Assembly (NCBI GenBank): GCA_002825515.1
Contig: PJET01000192.1
Coordinates: 1-7,873 of the forward strand
Source: Candidatus Thorarchaeota archaeon MP11T_1
Lineage (GTDB): Archaea > Asgardarchaeota > Thorarchaeia > Thorarchaeales > Thorarchaeaceae
Reading direction: 5' to 3'
Length of the DNA stretch: 7,873 bases
The notes beneath the pieces were generated by a model. It ran no database searches, was not told where the DNA came from, and worked only from the letters and a program-made list of their open reading frames with translations. Positions 1-6,172 of this stretch are shown one piece after another; position 1 is the first letter of the stretch; every line of letters begins with the position of its first letter. The translations under genes were made by a program, and so were the position numbers.

Positions 1-477
1 TACGAGCCCAAATAAGAGTACAAAGAAACCAAAGATGAATGGAGAAGCTGCAATCAGAAATACAGTTGTTCTCATGAGATAAAAGGGAGAAGCTATGGCA
101 GCGATTGCTAGAATAAGCGCCAATAGAATTTGATGATAGTCAGCCATTGAAATGAAGTTTCGATACTGCCCTCGATATTGTCTCATCATCACTTCATATT
201 CTGAGAAAGAAACCTCTCTTTCTCTAAATTCCCATTCTGGTTCAATGAACCTCATTCGTGTCTTCATTCTCCAAGCGACTGCAGTAATCGCAGGGGTTAA
301 ACTGATCAGCACAAAAACAGCCCAACCAATCCATGTCAGAGGTGCTTCAAATAATGAAAGAAGCCTGACTTCAGCAACCTCAATTCCTATGAAAGTCCAA
401 ATTATGACAATTAGGAAAACAATGATTTGGTAGCTAATTAATGATCCAGTTTTTACAGGACCTTCAGCCAATTTCAT
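1..477 (-). CDS. Multi-pass membrane protein, partial (C-terminus beyond window), paralogue of the preceding gene
   Basis: This frame is open from an ATG at 477 to the window edge (159 codons, no stop), so the gene is cut by the window. It starts MKLAEGPVK and shows four hydrophobic segments at about residues 16-35, 49-67, 115-134 and 138-159. A charged loop with an EPEWEF motif (79-84) lies between helices 2 and 3. Helix order, the LTW motif before helix 2, the acidic-P-x-W motif and a basic/aromatic stretch before helix 3 all match the upstream gene at 474-1487, so the two look like diverged duplicates. The start codon overlaps the upstream stop (ATGA, 474-477), which implies one transcript and coupled translation. 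The GAGG just before the ATG is too close to be a good ribosome site. I recognise no family; the missing part may be a soluble domain like that of its neighbour. Function unknown. Confidence 0.85.
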   Translation of the reverse strand, partial: MKLAEGPVKTGSLISYQIIVFLIVIIWTFIGIEVAEVRLLSLFEAPLTWIGWAVFVLISLTPAITAVAWRMKTRMRFIEPEWEFREREVSFSEYEVMMRQYRGQYRNFISMADYHQILLALILAIAAIASPFYLMRTTVFLIAASPFIFGFFVLLFGLV

Positions 478-1487
478 CCCTCAGGTGATATCGCATTAAG
501 CTCCTTTAGTATCTCCGACAGTTTTGTATTGTTTCCATGAGTATTTAGCCATTCTAGGATGATAATTGCTACTGCGTTTTCAAGAACTGCAGAGATATCT
601 TTGACTCCAGGATATTTGATATCGGATTGTACTGGCAATCTTACATAGTACCCCTTTTCATCAGCACCAATGAATTTGCGAAAATTACGATCAGTAGAAA
701 TCCACCACCAAATGACTTGTGGATTGTCTTCAAATTCATGAAGCCTGCACAACACTCGGTTTACAGCACCAAGCTCTTCCGACCAAGATTCTATATACGC
801 ATCTTTCTCAATTCCAGAGATTCGCGCAATAACCCTTGGACTCTCGTATATCTCATAACCATCCAACTCTCCCTTATCAAAGACGATACGGACATAAGAT
901 AAACCAGGAATATTGACCTGAACCTTAGCCAAAGCGATGGCTTCTCGGACTAATGGAGTATCAAAATCCTCAGAGGCAGCATTTGATGTAGCAAGTAATG
1001 CTCCAATTGATGTAATAGCATATGCAAGAGAGAGGGCAAAAGCAAACATCCATGAATCTAATCCTATTAGATTAGGACGCTCAAAAAAGATGTAGACTGG
1101 GAGTCCAGCCATGAATAAGAGGAGTGCAATTGGAATGAAAAATGTCCAATAGCTGCTGTTTGAAACCATTCTCCAATATCTGCGCTTATTACGTTTGACA
1201 AGTGCCTTTGTATCGTCGATGGACATTTGAATTGGCTCTAAATCCCATGTAGGATCAGTGTATTCGATAGCAGACTTCTTTCCATACCATCCAATATAGA
1301 AACCAAGAGCTGATACCATAACTGGTACCGCAACGAAAACCAACAAAATGGTCATCCAGTCCCATGTTAAGGTAGGAAGAAAAAGATTCGCGAGAAAGTA
1401 GCCTACTATGAGAAACAAGAATATGCCAATGATTACGACTACATAGATCTTGGTCATTGGTTTGTTGGTTATGATGCTATCTGCCAT
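474..1487 (-). CDS. Four-helix membrane protein with a soluble C-terminal domain, unknown function
   Basis: A 337-residue protein of no family I recognise. Hydrophobic helices lie at about residues 15-38, 45-67, 112-135 and 145-166. Helices 2 and 3 are joined by a loop of about 45 residues holding DPTWDLEP (78-85) and a strongly basic KRNKRRYWR (98-106). By the positive-inside rule that loop and both termini should be cytoplasmic. Residues 167-337 look soluble, with mixed helix and strand and a WWWIS patch (260-264); they could be a regulatory or binding domain. The ATG at 1487 has a Shine-Dalgarno GGCGGAG (1499-1493, minus strand) five bases upstream. It is the first gene of a two-gene unit, and its stop overlaps the start of the related gene at 477. 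The frame is intact. A sensor, transporter accessory or structural role are all possible; none is shown. Confidence 0.9.
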   Translation of the reverse strand: MADSIITNKPMTKIYVVVIIGIFLFLIVGYFLANLFLPTLTWDWMTILLVFVAVPVMVSALGFYIGWYGKKSAIEYTDPTWDLEPIQMSIDDTKALVKRNKRRYWRMVSNSSYWTFFIPIALLLFMAGLPVYIFFERPNLIGLDSWMFAFALSLAYAITSIGALLATSNAASEDFDTPLVREAIALAKVQVNIPGLSYVRIVFDKGELDGYEIYESPRVIARISGIEKDAYIESWSEELGAVNRVLCRLHEFEDNPQVIWWWISTDRNFRKFIGADEKGYYVRLPVQSDIKYPGVKDISAVLENAVAIIILEWLNTHGNNTKLSEILKELNAISPEG

Positions 1488-1506
1488 CTATACTCCGCCT
1501 GAAGCA

Positions 1507-1523
1507 ATAGGCTCTTTGCCTAT
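1507..1523. promoter_or_regulatory. Perfect 6-bp inverted repeat between TATA-like box and gene start (operator candidate)
   Basis: ATAGGC (1507-1512) and GCCTAT (1518-1523) are perfect inverted copies around a TCTTT spacer. The site lies between the proposed TATA box of the minus-strand membrane operon and its start codon, over the predicted RNA start. Archaeal repressors often bind there. GGCTCTTT also occurs twice here as a direct repeat (1510-1517 and 1524-1531). Alternatively it is a small hairpin in the leader, or chance. Confidence 0.35.
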
Positions 1524-1527
1524 GGCT

Positions 1528-1534
1528 CTTTAAG
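1528..1534 (-). promoter_or_regulatory. Possible TATA box for the membrane-protein operon
   Basis: On the minus strand this reads CTTAAAG. Archaeal initiation about 26 bases downstream would start RNA near 1505, leaving a leader of about 17 bases that contains the GGCGGAG ribosome site. The match to an archaeal TATA box is only fair, so this is a placement guess supported mainly by spacing. Confidence 0.35.
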
Positions 1535-1565
1535 GATTGCTGATAGTTCAGGAGGGATGCAAATC

Positions 1566-1572
1566 TTTATAA
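1566..1572 (+). promoter_or_regulatory. TATA box for the peroxiredoxin pair
   Basis: TTTATAA is a good archaeal TATA box, preceded by purine- and A-rich bases (GCAAATC, 1559-1565) in the place of a BRE. RNA would start near 1595-1598, giving a leader of about 32-35 bases with the AAGGAGATGA ribosome site. No second promoter is obvious before the second peroxiredoxin, so this box probably serves both genes. Confidence 0.6.
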
Positions 1573-1612
1573 CTCAAAATGTGAGAAATAAGTTAATTAT
1601 TGTTAATTTTTC

Positions 1613-1622
1613 AAGGAGATGA
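1613..1622 (+). promoter_or_regulatory. Ribosome binding site that fixes a TTG start
   Basis: AAGGAGATGA is a near-consensus Shine-Dalgarno site ending seven bases before the TTG at 1630. A longer reading from the TTG at 1600 would put this site inside the coding region. The ATG inside the site (1619) is in another frame. Confidence 0.75.
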
Positions 1623-1629
1623 AAAACAA

Positions 1630-2112
1630 TTGCTTAAGATAGGTGATAAAGCACCCAATTTTTCAACAACAACTGAAAGTGGAGATCAATTCAAACTCAG
1701 CAGTTATAAAGGAAAGAAGGTCTTCCTCTATTTCTATCCGAAGGATAATACTCCCGGATGTCAAGCTGAGGCATGTTCTATACGAGATAATTATGATGCA
1801 TTTACAAAATCGGGCATTCCTGTTTTTGGTGTGAGTGGTGGAACTGAGAAATCACATAAAAATTTCAAAGAGAAGAACAATCTGCCATTCCCACTTCTCA
1901 TGGATGAGGAATTTGAAATTGCCAAGCTCTATGATGTCTATCAGAAAAAGAGCATGTACGGGAAAGAGTACATGGGTATTGAACGGACGACATTCCTGAT
2001 AGATGAGAAAGGGAAAATTGAGGGGATATTTGGTGGCCCAGAGGGAATCGAGAAGGTCAAGACCAAGGAACATGCGGACCAGGTCATCAAGTTCTGGAAC
2101 CTCAAACTGTAG
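1630..2112 (+). CDS. Peroxiredoxin, PrxQ/BCP (AhpC-TSA) type, first of tandem pair
   Basis: A cytoplasmic thiol peroxidase of 160 residues, the usual size for PrxQ/BCP. It reduces hydrogen peroxide and alkyl peroxides using thioredoxin-like donors. The thioredoxin fold carries the TPGC motif with peroxidatic Cys44, and Cys49 in TPGCQAEAC is the expected resolving cysteine of the 2-Cys PrxQ arrangement. Thr41 and Pro42 of the active site and a conserved Arg (119, IERTTFLID) are present. I chose the TTG at 1630 rather than the TTG at 1600. It is preceded by AAGGAGATGA, and the resulting MLKIGDKAPNF lines up residue for residue with MLQVGNEAPDF of the next gene. The following gene starts 11 bases after the stop, so the two are almost certainly co-transcribed from the TATA box at 1566. 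Family call is secure; preferred peroxide and reductant are not known. Confidence 0.95.
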   Translation: MLKIGDKAPNFSTTTESGDQFKLSSYKGKKVFLYFYPKDNTPGCQAEACSIRDNYDAFTKSGIPVFGVSGGTEKSHKNFKEKNNLPFPLLMDEEFEIAKLYDVYQKKSMYGKEYMGIERTTFLIDEKGKIEGIFGGPEGIEKVKTKEHADQVIKFWNLKL

Positions 2113-2123
2113 AGGGATCTGTA

Positions 2124-2597
2124 ATGCTACAGGTAGGAAACGAAGCTCCAGATTTCGAAACCGAAGACGACACAGGTAAGAAATTCAAACTAAGAGAGTA
2201 TAGAGGACAAAAGTTGGTTCTCTATTTCTATCCCAAAGACTTCACACCCGGATGTACTGCAGAGGCATGTTCTATTCGAGACAGCTATCAATTCTTTGAA
2301 GGTTCTGGTATTCCAATCTTTGGAATCTCAGGTGGTTCAGCAGAGTCTCATCAAAAGTTTAGAGAAAAACACAAACTGCCATTCAATATCCTGATGGATG
2401 AGAATCTTAAGATCGCTAAGTTGTATGACGCTTACAGCAGACTAGATATCTTAGGAATAGGAGTGAAGCGGATCACCTACCTGATAGATGAAAATGGAAA
2501 GATAGAAGCTATCTTCGGTGGATCTGAAGGGTTGGATAAAGTGAAATCCAGACAACATGCAGATCAAATTGTAAACTATTGGGGACTGAAACTTTAG
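2124..2597 (+). CDS. Peroxiredoxin, PrxQ/BCP type, second of tandem pair
   Basis: 157 residues, about 58% identical to the preceding peroxiredoxin by hand alignment, so a tandem duplicate. TPGCTAEAC holds peroxidatic Cys44 and resolving Cys49, with Thr41/Pro42 and a conserved Arg at 116. The main difference is at residues 102-116: this copy is three residues shorter before the conserved Arg and replaces the KKSMYGKEYMG stretch of copy one with RLDILGIG. That segment may differ in interface or substrate access. The ATG at 2124 has a purine-rich ribosome site (GAGGGAT, 2112-2118) that begins on the last base of the upstream stop. It probably shares the upstream promoter. The stop lies two bases from the stop of the convergent nitroreductase gene, so there is no room for a separate terminator. 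Confidence 0.95.
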   Translation: MLQVGNEAPDFETEDDTGKKFKLREYRGQKLVLYFYPKDFTPGCTAEACSIRDSYQFFEGSGIPIFGISGGSAESHQKFREKHKLPFNILMDENLKIAKLYDAYSRLDILGIGVKRITYLIDENGKIEAIFGGSEGLDKVKSRQHADQIVNYWGLKL

Positions 2598-2599
2598 AA

Positions 2600-3430
2600 T
2601 TATTGAGTAGTTTTGCTCGGTCTCCCAATACTACTCAAGTAAATAACACTCTCTTCAGCAATATCAAGATCCAAGAGTTCATTCAGATAATCATCATAGA
2701 GAGCTCCAATTTGGCAACTCCCCAATCCAATTCCTTCAACAGCCAACGCAAGGTTTTGTGCAATATGTGCTGCATCTAGGAAAATGTAGCGATACGCTCG
2801 TTGCAGGTACTTCCATTTCGATCTCTGGAAAATAGCACTCCAAATGAAAACCACACAGGCTCGTTCGGCCATTTGTTGGTCTAGAGCCCCAGTTCTTACT
2901 TCACGTGAATAATCACCTAACTTTAGAACATCAAGTTGATGGAGTTCAACATCATAATGGTAAAGCCCAGGCTCCAAATCTTCAACTCGATTTATCAAAA
3001 GGTAGGTTTCTATTGGGTAAAGCGCTCCAGCAGAAGGAGCGGTTCTGAGTTTATATTCTCCAATCGAGGCGGTGAGTCCCTGGGTAGCCCAAAGGATCTG
3101 TGAGAGATTTTCCAAGCTAATGGAGTCTCGAGTGTACGCTCGCACACTCCTACGAGTCCTTAATAACTCCCAAAGACCAGGACCTCCTTGGACAACAGGA
3201 GAAGGAAGTTCGATCTTTTTAGCATCAGGATACTTCTTGTACACTGATGGTTTTGTCCGCCAATCTAATCTATGACCAGGTAATTTGCCTCGTTCATATT
3301 TAGTTGCAGAATGAAATTCGTCACCGACTCCGGGCATAATCCACCATTCGGTAGTTGATTTATGAATCCAATGATATGCCTTTGATTGTTTGGATTGCAA
3401 GTACTGTTTATCGATTTCACCAGAAGGCAT
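2600..3430 (-). CDS. SagB/ThcOx-like nitroreductase-family flavoprotein
   Basis: 276 residues. The nitroreductase fold is clear: RTRRSVRAYT (91-100, FMN phosphate binding), the SLENLSQILWATQG helix (105-118), RTAPSAGALYP (129-139), a PGLYHYD strand (154-160) and a C-terminal EGIGLGSCQIG (232-242) with SSIGRP (266-271). This set is typical of the SagB/thiazole-oxidase branch, whose members oxidise thiazolines or oxazolines in peptide natural products. Many stand-alone archaeal members have no known substrate, and no YcaO or precursor peptide gene is near, so a peptide-modifying role is not supported. The start is uncertain. The ATG at 3430 has no Shine-Dalgarno site. Met32 (ATG at 3337) has a GGTGGATT upstream and comes just before the part that looks like the family (EFHSATKYERGKLPGH). 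The gene converges on the peroxiredoxin pair. Confidence 0.88.
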   Translation of the reverse strand: MPSGEIDKQYLQSKQSKAYHWIHKSTTEWWIMPGVGDEFHSATKYERGKLPGHRLDWRTKPSVYKKYPDAKKIELPSPVVQGGPGLWELLRTRRSVRAYTRDSISLENLSQILWATQGLTASIGEYKLRTAPSAGALYPIETYLLINRVEDLEPGLYHYDVELHQLDVLKLGDYSREVRTGALDQQMAERACVVFIWSAIFQRSKWKYLQRAYRYIFLDAAHIAQNLALAVEGIGLGSCQIGALYDDYLNELLDLDIAEESVIYLSSIGRPSKTTQ

Positions 3431-3446
3431 AGACTTTAATCGGGGG

Positions 3447-3484
3447 TTTTAACAGCTCCAACTTGCTTGACGGGTGCTTAAAGC
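3447..3484 (+). promoter_or_regulatory. Candidate promoter elements for the malic enzyme gene
   Basis: Two TATA-like boxes are visible. TTTTAA at 3447-3452 would start RNA near 3475, giving a leader of about 38 bases including the AAGGGG at 3501-3506. GCTTAAAGC at 3476-3484 would start RNA near 3507, almost leaderless. TTTTAA reads TTAAAA on the other strand but is too close to 3430 to serve that ATG well. I cannot decide between them. Confidence 0.4.
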
Positions 3485-3513
3485 TCGTCTGAATGAGATA
3501 AAGGGGCTACACT

Positions 3514-4872
3514 ATGTCTGAAGAAAAACTCTCTGTTGAAGAGTTGAAGAAAAAAGCCGAGAAGCCAGGAAAGGACGCAATGGTTCTCCACCCATTTTAC
3601 CAAGGCAAGATTATGAGCATTGGTAAAGCTCCCGTACGTGACTTCTCAGACTTTGCAATCTGGTATACTCCTGGTGTGGCGAAACCATGCTTGGATATCA
3701 AAGAAAATCCCGATATGGCCTATGAGCATTTGAATAAGGGGAACATGGTGGCTGTTGTAAGCGATGGCACTCGAGTGCTTGGTTTAGGTGATATTGGCCC
3801 ACTTGCAGCAGGTCCTGTAATGGAGGGAAAATCAATTCTCTTCAAGTATCTAGGAGGTGTTGATGCATGGCCTGTTTGTGTCAACACAAAGGATGCTGAC
3901 AAGATTATCGAGTTTGTGAAACTCCTGCAGCCATCATTTGGTGGTATCAATCTTGAGGACATATCTAAACCAAAGTGCTACAGAGTTCTAGAAGAACTGA
4001 GAAACGATCCCGAAGTCAAGATTCCAGTATGGCATGATGATGCACAGGGAACCGCAACTGTAGTTCTAGCAGGGGTGCTCGGAGGTCTGCATGTTGTCAA
4101 GAAAGATATTGAAAATATCAATGTAGCTCTACTGGGTGTTGGAGCAGCAAATACACGAACTGCATACTTGTTGATAGCAGCTGGAGTCAATCCGAAGAAC
4201 ATGATTATGGTGGACAGCCAAGGTGCAATATTCGCAGACCGTGAAGATATTGTCGAGGAAAGAGATTACGACTTCTTCAAGTATGATTTGGCTCAGAAAA
4301 CAAACCCGGAGAGGAAAACCGGAGATCTTGGTGAGGTCATTGGTGGTATGGATGTTCTCATCTCAGCGTCACAACCTGTTCCGGGTACTGTGAAGAAAGA
4401 ATGGATCTCAAAGATGGCTGGAGATTCGATTGTTTATGCATGTGCTAATCCCTTACCTGAAATCTGGCCTTGGGATGCGAAGGATGCAGGCGCTCGAATT
4501 GTTGGAACTGGTCGTAGCGACTTTGATAATCAGATCAACAACTCGCTTGGATTTCCTGGTATCTTCCGCGGGACTCTCGATGTGAGAGCTAACACAATCA
4601 CTGATGAGATGTGTATTGCAGCCGCTCAGGCATTGGCAGACCTCGGAGCGAAGGAGGCTAATGAACGCAAGGTTATCCCCACCATGGACCAATGGGAGTT
4701 GTACCCTGCAGAAGCAACAGCTGTTGGGATGAAAGCTATAGAGCAAGGCATTGCCAAGAAACAATGGGAGGAGAAAGAGCTCTACAAACATGCCGAAGAA
4801 ATCATCAAGCAGGCCAGAGGATCGTCAGAAATTCTATATGAAAAGGGATTCATTCCAAAGGCACCGATTTAA
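3514..4872 (+). CDS. Malic enzyme (malate dehydrogenase, oxaloacetate-decarboxylating)
   Basis: 452 residues, the full length of the short prokaryotic malic enzymes. It converts malate plus NAD(P)+ to pyruvate, CO2 and NAD(P)H in the cytoplasm, or the reverse. The N-terminal malic domain has WYTPGVA with catalytic Tyr51, MEGKSILFK with Lys106, and the metal ligands Glu148-Asp149 (INLEDI) and Asp175/Asp176 (WHDDAQGTA). The Rossmann domain has GVGAAN (208-213), and Asp234 at the end of the second strand suggests a preference for NAD over NADP. ANPLPEIWP (311-319) and NNSLGFPGIFRGTLD (342-356) are further family motifs. The phosphotransacetylase-like tail of bacterial MaeB is absent, which is normal for this form. 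The ATG at 3514 follows a weak AAGGGG site (3501-3506). It is a single-gene unit closed by a strong terminator. Confidence 0.96.
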   Translation: MSEEKLSVEELKKKAEKPGKDAMVLHPFYQGKIMSIGKAPVRDFSDFAIWYTPGVAKPCLDIKENPDMAYEHLNKGNMVAVVSDGTRVLGLGDIGPLAAGPVMEGKSILFKYLGGVDAWPVCVNTKDADKIIEFVKLLQPSFGGINLEDISKPKCYRVLEELRNDPEVKIPVWHDDAQGTATVVLAGVLGGLHVVKKDIENINVALLGVGAANTRTAYLLIAAGVNPKNMIMVDSQGAIFADREDIVEERDYDFFKYDLAQKTNPERKTGDLGEVIGGMDVLISASQPVPGTVKKEWISKMAGDSIVYACANPLPEIWPWDAKDAGARIVGTGRSDFDNQINNSLGFPGIFRGTLDVRANTITDEMCIAAAQALADLGAKEANERKVIPTMDQWELYPAEATAVGMKAIEQGIAKKQWEEKELYKHAEEIIKQARGSSEILYEKGFIPKAPI

Positions 4873-4884
4873 GATTTAGAAAAG

Positions 4885-4925
4885 ATCCTCCCTACTATTA
4901 CTGGGAGGATACTTTCTTTATTTTG
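4885..4925 (+). terminator. Hairpin plus T-rich terminator after malic enzyme
   Basis: ATCCTCCC (4885-4892) and GGGAGGAT (4903-4910) form a perfect 8-bp stem with a 10-base loop, followed by a T-rich tail (ACTTTCTTTATTTTG, 4911-4925). It begins 12 bases after the malic enzyme stop. In archaea the T-rich tract is probably the main signal and the hairpin an aid. Confidence 0.8.
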
Positions 4926-4975
4926 CCGCAATCATCTCGTGTATTATAACTCAGTTTCTAGATTACATTGCACTA

Positions 4976-5034
4976 TATTATTAAGAAATAATAATTCCAC
5001 CCACCGAACCCGGTGAGCATTATATGTAATATAA
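4976..5034 (+). promoter_or_regulatory. Promoter region of the Fe-S/FAD oxidase operon with three consecutive inverted repeats
   Basis: Three dyads occur in a row: TATTATT/AATAATA (4976-4982, 4987-4993), CACCG/CGGTG (5002-5006, 5011-5015) and TTATAT/ATATAA (5020-5025, 5029-5034). The last one contains the best TATA box, about 26 bases before a likely RNA start near 5048. That leaves a short leader with the GGAG ribosome site (5054-5057). The GC-containing CACCG dyad sits directly upstream of the TATA box, where an activator or repressor could bind. A second TATA-like box (TTATAA, about 4944-4949) lies further upstream. The AT-rich dyads could be chance. Confidence 0.5.
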
Positions 5035-5065
5035 CCGACTTGCCAAAAACCCTGGAGAAACAAAA

Positions 5066-6172
5066 ATGTCCTACGACAAATGCGTTCGCTGCGGTTCATG
5101 CCTGCAGTTCTGTCCGATGTTTGATGTAACGGGAGAGGAGCAGTACTCACCCAGAGGAAAGATGTACCTACTACAAATAATGGATCAGATTCAGGATGAT
5201 GAGGAACTGGGTAAAGAATTTAGACGACTCTTATTTGAGTGTACGCTCTGCGGTCGTTGCGAAGAAACCTGTTCCTCAGGTGTCGATCTCCTGAAGATAT
5301 GGCACGAACAGAGAGCCAAAGCCATAGAAACAGCACCAGACGAGTTTGCATATCTTGAACCTCTTAAGGATGCACTTTCTAATGTAAAGAACATATATGG
5401 GCTCGCTATGGAGGATAGAGCAATCTATTGGCTTGATGAATTAGAGGACGAGATTCCAGGTCTAGAGAACCGAGTCTATGAGAAAGGAAAGACCGCGGAG
5501 GTCATGGTTTTTCTTGGATGTCTGATGTCTTTTAGAGGAAGTCAGATTGATGTACTCAGATCGCTCTTCAAGACTCTTGAGAGACTAGATGTAGACTATC
5601 TTGTGATGGGCGCTGAGGAGTTTTGTTGTGGACATCCGCTTTATCTTATGGGAGATGATGAGGGTGCTCAGAAGCTGAGAGAGCACAATAAACAGGTTAT
5701 CGAAGCTGCAGAAGCAAAGAATGTTATTACATGCTGCCCAGGATGTCTTATTCAACTTCGCGAGCATCACAATCTAGACCATACTGAAGCATTACATCAC
5801 ACTCAATTCTTCGATAGAAAATTGGTAACTATTCCTCAATATGAACAGACTGAGGAGTTTTCATATCATGATCCTTGTGAACTACACAGGATTCTTGAGA
5901 TAAAGACAGAACCAAGATCGGTCATCAATAAAATGGGAATCAAGTTTAGAGAGATGGACCTATCATGTTGTGGAGGTGGGGGTCTCCTAAGAATGACTGA
6001 TCCAAGTCTTAGTGACAAGATTATACAGCTACGAGCTGCTAGAGAAGGAGTGAAGAATACTACTGTTATTACAGCTTGTCCCTCATGCAGAGAGCAATTA
6101 CTTGGACAGGAGCTTAAAACCAAAGATATCGTTGAATTAGTGTCAACTGTATTGGAAGGAGGTGCTGAATAG
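5066..6172 (+). CDS. GlcF/HdrD-like Fe-S oxidoreductase subunit (two 4Fe-4S sites, two CCG domains)
   Basis: 368 residues. Two ferredoxin-type cluster motifs open the protein: Cys6, 9, 12, 16 and Cys59, 62, 65, 69, each CxxCxxCxxxC. Two CCG (cysteine-rich, DUF224) domains follow: Cys152, Cys187-Cys188, Cys224 and Cys227 in the first, and Cys271, Cys301-Cys302, Cys338 and Cys341 in the second. This layout is shared by GlcF (glycolate oxidase), the Fe-S partners of FAD-linked D-lactate dehydrogenases, and HdrD. It should take electrons from the FAD partner encoded next and pass them to a quinone, disulfide or other acceptor. No membrane helix or signal peptide is seen, so it is cytoplasmic or peripheral. 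The ATG at 5066 has GGAG eight bases upstream. It is the first gene of a two-gene operon; its stop TAG is directly followed by the next ATG. The true acceptor is unknown. Confidence 0.93.
   Translation: MSYDKCVRCGSCLQFCPMFDVTGEEQYSPRGKMYLLQIMDQIQDDEELGKEFRRLLFECTLCGRCEETCSSGVDLLKIWHEQRAKAIETAPDEFAYLEPLKDALSNVKNIYGLAMEDRAIYWLDELEDEIPGLENRVYEKGKTAEVMVFLGCLMSFRGSQIDVLRSLFKTLERLDVDYLVMGAEEFCCGHPLYLMGDDEGAQKLREHNKQVIEAAEAKNVITCCPGCLIQLREHHNLDHTEALHHTQFFDRKLVTIPQYEQTEEFSYHDPCELHRILEIKTEPRSVINKMGIKFREMDLSCCGGGGLLRMTDPSLSDKIIQLRAAREGVKNTTVITACPSCREQLLGQELKTKDIVELVSTVLEGGAE
6156..6164 (+). promoter_or_regulatory. Strong ribosome binding site inside the Fe-S gene's last codons
   Basis: AAGGAGGTG is almost the full anti-16S consensus and lies eight bases before the ATG at 6173. 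It also encodes part of the C-terminal EGGAE of the upstream protein. It fixes the FAD subunit start at 6173 and explains efficient translation despite zero spacing between the two genes. Confidence 0.8.

Noticed and set aside
152..433. Plus-strand ORF of 93 codons near the left edge
   Set aside because: It lies opposite a longer open minus-strand frame that encodes a membrane protein clearly related to its neighbour; the plus-strand translation shows no domain-like pattern.
1557..1622. 21-codon ORF starting at the ATG at 1557, after GGAGG
   Set aside because: The GGAGG is only two bases from the ATG, and the ORF spans the TATA box and leader of the peroxiredoxin gene, so it would not be on that transcript.
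2600..3430. Thiazole/oxazole peptide (RiPP) biosynthesis cluster
   Set aside because: Only the SagB-like flavoenzyme is present. No YcaO cyclodehydratase, E1-like partner, precursor peptide or exporter is in the window.
3514..4872. Truncated MaeB lacking its phosphotransacetylase domain
   Set aside because: The frame ends cleanly after a complete malic enzyme, followed at once by a terminator; short forms of this length are normal in archaea.
4944..5150. Minus-strand ORF upstream of the Fe-S gene
   Set aside because: It overlaps the operon promoter and the first cluster motif of the Fe-S protein on the other strand and has no recognisable pattern or ribosome site.
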